A stretch of 17,890 bases of DNA from the NCBI GenBank assembly GCA_035457345.1, contig DATIBT010000001.1:1-17890 (forward strand). Reading direction: 5' to 3'. Below, in pieces: positions 13,976 to 17,890 of this stretch (positions are counted from its first letter, which is position 1; each line of letters begins with the position of its first letter). The translations under genes were made by a program, and so were the position numbers. The stretch comes from DASTDY01 sp035457345 (lineage in GTDB: Bacteria > Patescibacteriota > Saccharimonadia > Saccharimonadales > EFPC-124). A model generated the notes under the pieces. That model made no database searches and was not told the DNA's origin. It worked only from the letters and a program-made list of their open reading frames with translations.

Positions 13976-14593
13976 ATGGCACGCGATCGTAGCCCTATTG
14001 TTAAACAGTCGCGCCGTGAAGGCTATGCTCTTCACCCTAAAGCGCACAAGATTATGGTCAAAAAGAGCGGTATCCCGGGTGTTCACGCACACGGCCGTCA
14101 GGGTAAGCAAAGCATGTATGCTCAGCAGCTCCGCGAGAAGCAAAAGGTTCGCCGCTTATATGGCCTGCTCGAAAAGCAGTTCGCCAAGCTCATGGGCGAA
14201 GCCAGCCGTACTAAAGGTCAATCCGGTCAGGTGCTTCTGCAGCTCCTTGAGCGGCGCCTAGACAACGTTGTTTATCGTGCCGGTTGGGCGGTAAGCCGCC
14301 GCGGTGCCCGCCAGCTAGCTAGCCACGGTCACCTCATGGTTAACGGTACTCGTGTTGACATTCCTAGCTTGCGCGTTAAAGAGGGTGATGTCATTACCGT
14401 TCGCCCAGCAAGCACCAAGACCCAATACTTCGCAAAACTCGATGATGTCGTCAAAGACACCAACCAACCCAGCCTCAGCTGGTTAAAGAGTGATCACAAA
14501 AAGATGACCATTACCGTTACCGGCTTGCCAAAGCGCGAAGAAGCCGACCCAGATATTAATGAACAGCTGATCGTTGAGTATTACTCACGTTAA
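13976..14593 (+). CDS. rpsD: 30S ribosomal protein S4
   Basis: S4 is a 16S rRNA assembly-nucleating protein at the mRNA entry and a known fidelity site with S5; in E. coli it represses the alpha operon. The protein (205 aa, normal) has the N-terminal basic region GIPGVHAHGRQGKQSMYAQQLREKQ and an S4 RNA-binding domain at about residues 100-165 with RRLDNVVYRAGWAVSRRGARQ and VNGTRVDIPSLRVKEGDVI. There are no zinc-binding cysteines. GGAGGG near the end of rpsK precedes the start. A 30-base gap with AGGAG follows before rpoA. Confidence 0.98.
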   Translation: MARDRSPIVKQSRREGYALHPKAHKIMVKKSGIPGVHAHGRQGKQSMYAQQLREKQKVRRLYGLLEKQFAKLMGEASRTKGQSGQVLLQLLERRLDNVVYRAGWAVSRRGARQLASHGHLMVNGTRVDIPSLRVKEGDVITVRPASTKTQYFAKLDDVVKDTNQPSLSWLKSDHKKMTITVTGLPKREEADPDINEQLIVEYYSR

Positions 14594-14623
14594 GACTTTG
14601 TAAGAAGGTAAGGAGAAACTACC

Positions 14624-15550
14624 GTGTCGAAAGTCATTCACAACCCCACGCTCGCTCACGTAGACGAGCACACAAAAACCAGCGCAACATTTATTGTTGA
14701 GCCTCTTCACACAGGCTACGGCATGACGCTTGGTAACAGCTTGCGCCGCGTTTTGCTCAGCAGCATTGCTGGTGCTGCAATCACCGCCTTCAAGATTGAA
14801 GGTGCTACGCACGAATTTACTACTGTTCCTGGCGTAAAAGAAGATGTCGTTGACATTATGCTTAACCTCAAGAATGTACGCGTTAAAAGCCATGTTGACG
14901 AGCCAGTCACCCTCCGCCTTGAAAAGAAAGGCGCTGGCGTTGTTACTGCCGCCGACATCAAGGCAACTGCCGATGTTGAGGTAGTGAACCCAGACGCAAT
15001 CATTGCTACTATCGACGATCCTAAAGCAAGCATGATTATGGACTTGGTTGTCGACAACGGCCGCGGCTACCGCACCATTGAAGAATCAGCCGCCAAGCGC
15101 ACCCACAGCGACTACATTGCCCTGGACGCCCTGTTCAGCCCAGTCCTACGCGTACGCTACAAGGTTGAAAACACCCGCGTCGGCCAGGCAACCGACCTGG
15201 ACAAGCTGAGCATTACCATCGACACCGACGGTTCACTCAGCCCACGCGACGCATTTGAAGAAGCAGCCGCCATCCTGATTAACCAATACACCGCCCTAGC
15301 TGGTTCTACTCGCGTAGAAGCTGGTCCAGCAGTTGGCAGCAAGAGCCTCGATGGCGACGCCGCCCAACTGATGACCCCAATTGAAGACCTCAATCTGAGC
15401 GCTCGTACTACGAACGCATTGATCAATAACGATATCCGCACGATTAACGACCTCGTGACCCTCAGCGACACGGAACTCCGCGAGCTGAAAGGGTTTGGCA
15501 GCAAAGCGCTCGACGAAGTCAAAGAAAAGTTGGCGGAGCTGGAGCTGTAA
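14624..15550 (+). CDS. rpoA: DNA-directed RNA polymerase subunit alpha
   Basis: The alpha subunit dimerises to scaffold beta and beta-prime and its C-terminal domain contacts promoter UP elements and activators. The 308-residue protein has the N-terminal dimerisation domain (about 1-225) with FIVEPLHTGYGMTLGNSLRRVLLSS and the conserved GAAITAFKIEGATHEFTTVPGVKEDV. A linker is followed by the C-terminal domain (about 252-308) with EDLNLSARTTNALINNDI and a helix-hairpin-helix GFGSKALDEVKEKL. Arg261 aligns with E. coli Arg265, the key UP-element contact, so DNA binding is likely kept. The start is GTG 14624 with AGGAG (14611-14615) eight bases upstream. Confidence 0.98.
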   Translation: MSKVIHNPTLAHVDEHTKTSATFIVEPLHTGYGMTLGNSLRRVLLSSIAGAAITAFKIEGATHEFTTVPGVKEDVVDIMLNLKNVRVKSHVDEPVTLRLEKKGAGVVTAADIKATADVEVVNPDAIIATIDDPKASMIMDLVVDNGRGYRTIEESAAKRTHSDYIALDALFSPVLRVRYKVENTRVGQATDLDKLSITIDTDGSLSPRDAFEEAAAILINQYTALAGSTRVEAGPAVGSKSLDGDAAQLMTPIEDLNLSARTTNALINNDIRTINDLVTLSDTELRELKGFGSKALDEVKEKLAELEL

Positions 15551-15553
15551 ACC

Positions 15554-15988
15554 ATGCATCGTCACGGATACCAAGGTAGGAAGTTCGGCCGCGAACGCGA
15601 CCAGCGCAATGCCCTGATCAAGGGTTTGGCTACGTCGCTCGTTGAGCACGGCAAGATCGAAACCACTCTACCAAAAGCCAAAGAGATTGTTCCCTACGTG
15701 GAAGACCTCATTACCAAAGCCAAGAAGGGCGACCTTCACAACCGCCGTATGGTTATTGCCAGCTTGAGCACCATTAGCGCTGCCCACAAATTAGTTGATG
15801 ACATTGCCCCTAAGCTTGGCGGCCGCACTAGTGGTCATTTGCGCATCAAGCAAACTCGCTTGCGTACGGGCGACAACGCACAGATGGCTCTCGTTAGCTT
15901 TGTCGATGACCTAACCGTTGAAGCCACGCCTGCCGAGAAGCCTAAAACAACTGCTAACCCAGTTGCAGAAAAGGCGGAGAAGAAATAA
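15554..15988 (+). CDS. rplQ: 50S ribosomal protein L17
   Basis: L17 sits on the back of the large subunit near the tunnel exit. The core is clear: MHRHGYQGRKFGRERDQRNALIKGLATSLVEHGKIETTLPKAKE read in segments, then the YVEDLITKAKKGDLHNRR stretch, GHLRIKQTRLRTGDNAQMALV. The last 25 or so residues are a Pro/Ala/Lys/Glu tail giving 144 residues in total. It starts three bases after the rpoA stop, with GGAG in the end of rpoA. The stop overlaps rplM (TAATG). truA, which follows rplQ in many bacteria, is absent. Confidence 0.97.
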   Translation: MHRHGYQGRKFGRERDQRNALIKGLATSLVEHGKIETTLPKAKEIVPYVEDLITKAKKGDLHNRRMVIASLSTISAAHKLVDDIAPKLGGRTSGHLRIKQTRLRTGDNAQMALVSFVDDLTVEATPAEKPKTTANPVAEKAEKK

Positions 15989-16422
15989 TGAAGACTTTTA
16001 GCCAAAAACCAGCCGAAGTGACCCGCAAGTGGGTACAGCTCGACGCTTCTGAAGCGCCGCTTGGCCGCCTTGCCACTACTGCCGCTAAATACCTGATCGG
16101 CAAATACAAGCCGACCTACACGGCACACATTGACGGTGGCGACTATGTTGTCATCACCAACGCTGCCAACTTGGTTGTTACTGGCAACAAGATGGAGGAC
16201 AAAAAGTACTACCACCACTCTGGTTTCCCAGGTGGCATCAAGGAGCGCACGCTTGCCGAACAGCTTGAGCGCGACCCAACTAAAATCATCGTTGATGCCG
16301 TTGCTGGCATGTTGCCACGCAACAAACTGCACGATGACCGCCTCCGCCGTCTTAAAGTATTTGCTGGCGAAGAGCACGCACACACCGCGCAAACCCCAAC
16401 CAAAGTAGAGGTAGAAAAATAA
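15988..16422 (+). CDS. rplM: 50S ribosomal protein L13
   Basis: L13 is an early large-subunit assembly protein. The 144-residue sequence starts MKTFSQKPAEVTRKWVQLDASE and contains LGRLATTAAKYLIGKYKPTYT, the motif HIDGGDYVVITNAANLVVTGNKMEDKKYYHHSGFPGGIKERTL in segments, and AVAGMLPRNKLHDDRLRRLKVFAGEEHAHTAQTP at the end. All of these are characteristic. Coupled through TAATG junctions to rplQ before and rpsI after, fusing the L13-S9 pair directly onto the alpha operon. Confidence 0.98.
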   Translation: MKTFSQKPAEVTRKWVQLDASEAPLGRLATTAAKYLIGKYKPTYTAHIDGGDYVVITNAANLVVTGNKMEDKKYYHHSGFPGGIKERTLAEQLERDPTKIIVDAVAGMLPRNKLHDDRLRRLKVFAGEEHAHTAQTPTKVEVEK

Positions 16423-16826
16423 TGGCAACTAGTAAGAACGAATATTTTTACGGCCTGGGACGCCGCAAGTCGTCTACGGCTCGCGCCCGCCTGATGGGCG
16501 GCAAAGGCACCATTACCGTCAACGACAAGAAAGCCGAAGAATACTTCTGTGGCAACGAAGCTTACATTGCTGAGCTCATCCAGCCGCTACAGCTGCTCGG
16601 CCGCGAAAAAGACTTCGACATCAGCCTGAAAGTTGATGGCGGTGGTCTCGCGGGTCAAGTTGACGCCAGCAAGCTGGCCATCAGCAAGGCCCTGAGCGGT
16701 ATGAACGACGACCTCCGCGGTACGCTTAAAAAGGCGGGTCTCCTTATGCGCGACCCTCGCGAAAAGGAACCAAAGAAATACGGTCTCCGCAGCGCCCGCA
16801 AACGCGAACAGTTCTCGAAGCGCTAA
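16422..16826 (+). CDS. rpsI: 30S ribosomal protein S9
   Basis: S9 is in the small-subunit head, and its C-terminal tail reaches the P-site tRNA anticodon. The 134-residue protein shows YFYGLGRRKSSTARARLMGGKG, a middle region with DISLKVDGGGLAGQVDASKLAISKAL, and the tail DPREKEPKKYGLRSARKREQFSKR read in segments. The terminal Ser-Lys-Arg is present, as expected for P-site contact. It is the last gene of the infA operon and is followed by a hairpin terminator 13 bases downstream. Confidence 0.98.
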   Translation: MATSKNEYFYGLGRRKSSTARARLMGGKGTITVNDKKAEEYFCGNEAYIAELIQPLQLLGREKDFDISLKVDGGGLAGQVDASKLAISKALSGMNDDLRGTLKKAGLLMRDPREKEPKKYGLRSARKREQFSKR

Positions 16827-16838
16827 CAAGCAACCTTC

Positions 16839-16869
16839 CAAAATACCCGTCACCCTGGCGGGTATTTTG
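16839..16869 (+). terminator. Intrinsic terminator after rpsI
   Basis: An 11-bp perfect stem, 16839-16849 pairing with 16859-16869, has a nine-base loop (TCACCCTGG). The 3' arm ends in TATTTTG followed by TT. Further outward, GCAAC (16830-16834) can pair with GTTGC (16869-16873) as an alternative extension. It closes the infA-rpsI operon. Confidence 0.85.
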
Positions 16870-16910
16870 TTGCGAGGCAGCGTACTGGGCGCCCCGCCAT
16901 ACCCCGCCCA

Positions 16911-16939
16911 TGGACGATACTAGTAACTAAGGTTAAAAT
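16911..16939 (+). promoter_or_regulatory. trpS: Promoter of trpS
   Basis: TGGACG (16911-16916), a 17-base spacer and TAAAAT (16934-16939) fit a sigma-70 type promoter. The ATG at 16949 begins ten bases after the -10, so the transcript would have only two or three leader bases. AAGG at 16929-16932 lies too far upstream to be a Shine-Dalgarno and would be outside the transcript. The 122-base gap 16827-16948 holds only this and the rpsI terminator. Confidence 0.6.
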
Positions 16940-16948
16940 ATACAGAGT

Positions 16949-17890
16949 ATGACAGCCCAACCACGCAAACGAGTCCTAACTGGCCTCCGTGCAAACAATG
17001 ACTTAACGATTGCCAACTACCTTGGCGCGCTTTTGCCCATGATTGACATGGCCAAAAACCGTGCCGATGAATACGACATTAACCTGTTTATTCCCGACCT
17101 ACACAGTTTTACTACGCCCATCGACCACGACCAGCTGCAAACGCAAATTATGCAAAACCTCAAGGTCTTCGTGGCTGCTGGCCTGCCCATTGACCATGCA
17201 AATGTCTATCTATACCGCCAAAGCTACATTCCTGCCCATAGCGAACTCACCTGGATTTTAGACTGCTTCACCGGTTTTGGTGAAATGAACCGCATGACGC
17301 AGTTTAAAGACAAATCGCAAAAGCTTACCACAGAGGAAGGCGCGGATAGAATTAGCCTTGGCCTATTCAATTATCCAGTCCTCATGGCCGCCGACATTCT
17401 CTTATACAACGCTACCTATGTTCCAGTTGGCGATGACCAAACCCAGCACCTCGAGTTCACCCGCGATATCGCCACTCGCATGAACAACCGCTTTGGCAAT
17501 CTTTTTACCGTGCCAGTTGCTGTTGCCGACCAACATGCCTTCTTTGGTAAAGACCAGGGGTTGCGTATTCGCGACCTTATTGACCCGACCAAAAAAATGA
17601 GCAAAAGCGACGACACCGGCAAAGGCGTCATATTTATGAATGACACACCAGAGGCCGCCATGCTCAAAATTATGAGCGCCACCACCGACAGCGAATCCAG
17701 CATAAAATACGACTGGGAAAAGCAGCCGGGCATAGCAAACTTGCTACAAATCTTTTCGCTCCTTTCTGGGCGTGATCTACAAGAGGTAATTCATCAGTGG
17801 GAAGGCCAAGAAAGCTACGGTGACTTTAAGAAAGCCGTCGCCCAGGTGGTCAGTGACTTTTTGGGTGATTTCCACACACGGTTCGCGAGC
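16949..17890 (+). CDS. trpS: Tryptophanyl-tRNA synthetase (3' end outside window)
   Basis: TrpS charges tRNA-Trp with tryptophan using ATP; it is a class Ic cytoplasmic synthetase. The frame from ATG 16949 stays open for 314 codons to the edge, against about 330-345 in the family. Hallmarks are MAADILLYNATYVPVGDDQTQHLEFTRDIATRMN in segments (about residues 146-179), and KKMSKSDD (215-222), the ATP-binding KMSKS loop. The HIGH-equivalent near residues 20-23 reads TIAN in the context LRANNDLTIANYLGAL; Bacillus TrpS has TIGN there, so the Thr has precedent while Gly to Ala and loss of the preceding Pro-Ser/Thr-Gly are unusual. It has its own promoter, follows a terminator, and appears functionally independent of the ribosomal genes. 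Confidence 0.97.
   Translation, partial: MTAQPRKRVLTGLRANNDLTIANYLGALLPMIDMAKNRADEYDINLFIPDLHSFTTPIDHDQLQTQIMQNLKVFVAAGLPIDHANVYLYRQSYIPAHSELTWILDCFTGFGEMNRMTQFKDKSQKLTTEEGADRISLGLFNYPVLMAADILLYNATYVPVGDDQTQHLEFTRDIATRMNNRFGNLFTVPVAVADQHAFFGKDQGLRIRDLIDPTKKMSKSDDTGKGVIFMNDTPEAAMLKIMSATTDSESSIKYDWEKQPGIANLLQIFSLLSGRDLQEVIHQWEGQESYGDFKKAVAQVVSDFLGDFHTRFAS

Noticed and set aside
15835..16428. 197-codon open frame on the minus strand across rplQ/rplM
   Set aside because: It is the antisense shadow of two firmly identified ribosomal protein genes; it has no recognisable motif or ribosome site.
1..17890. UGA recoding as glycine (Absconditabacteria/Gracilibacteria code)
   Set aside because: All proteins are complete under the standard code and no in-frame TGA is needed to reach family length.
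1..17890. CRISPR arrays, transposases, integrases, tRNA or rRNA genes
   Set aside because: No spaced repeats, no such protein motifs, and no cloverleaf-like or rRNA-like segment was recognised in the short intergenic regions.

Overview
The window is a stretch of the main ribosomal-protein cluster (S10, spc and alpha operons) of a bacterium from the Patescibacteria/CPR, most likely Candidatus Saccharibacteria (TM7). Three things support this: L30 (rpmD) is absent from its usual place between S5 and L15, L36 is a cysteine-free form, and the genes are extremely compact. The phylum call is an inference from gene content and protein style. The standard genetic code explains every reading frame, which argues against the UGA-recoding CPR groups (Absconditabacteria, Gracilibacteria).

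Positions 1-8590 hold 19 consecutive plus-strand ribosomal protein genes: L3 (5' cut), L4, L23, L2, S19, L22, S3, L16, L29, S17, L14, L24, L5, S14, S8, L6, L18, S5 and L15. They look like one transcription unit. Gaps are 0-12 bases, many junctions are the one-base overlap TAATG, and most starts have a clear Shine-Dalgarno sequence. The unit ends at a 21-bp perfect hairpin (8582-8627).

Positions 8591-12806 are an accessory zone inside the usual spc-to-alpha gene order. It contains a small minus-strand DUF1801-family gene, then secY, then a 663-residue right-handed beta-helix protein with phage tail-fibre-like ends and no signal peptide. The genes adk and map, often found beside secY, are absent.

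Positions 12807-16826 resume the housekeeping order: infA, rpmJ (38 codons, GTG start), S13, S11, S4, rpoA, L17, L13 and S9. A hairpin terminator follows at 16839-16869. trpS (tryptophanyl-tRNA synthetase) starts at 16949 and runs off the right edge.

Together the genes build both ribosomal subunits, RNA polymerase alpha, initiation factor 1, the SecY channel and one tRNA synthetase. Two features stand out. One is the phage-like beta-helix gene lodged between secY and infA. The other is that genes at the head of transcripts (DUF1801, infA, trpS, perhaps the beta-helix gene) have a promoter -10 element almost touching the start codon and no Shine-Dalgarno, suggesting leaderless translation, whereas operon-internal genes use Shine-Dalgarno sites or TAATG coupling. 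No rRNA, tRNA, CRISPR array, transposase or integrase was seen. No gene-free stretch exceeds about 155 bases.
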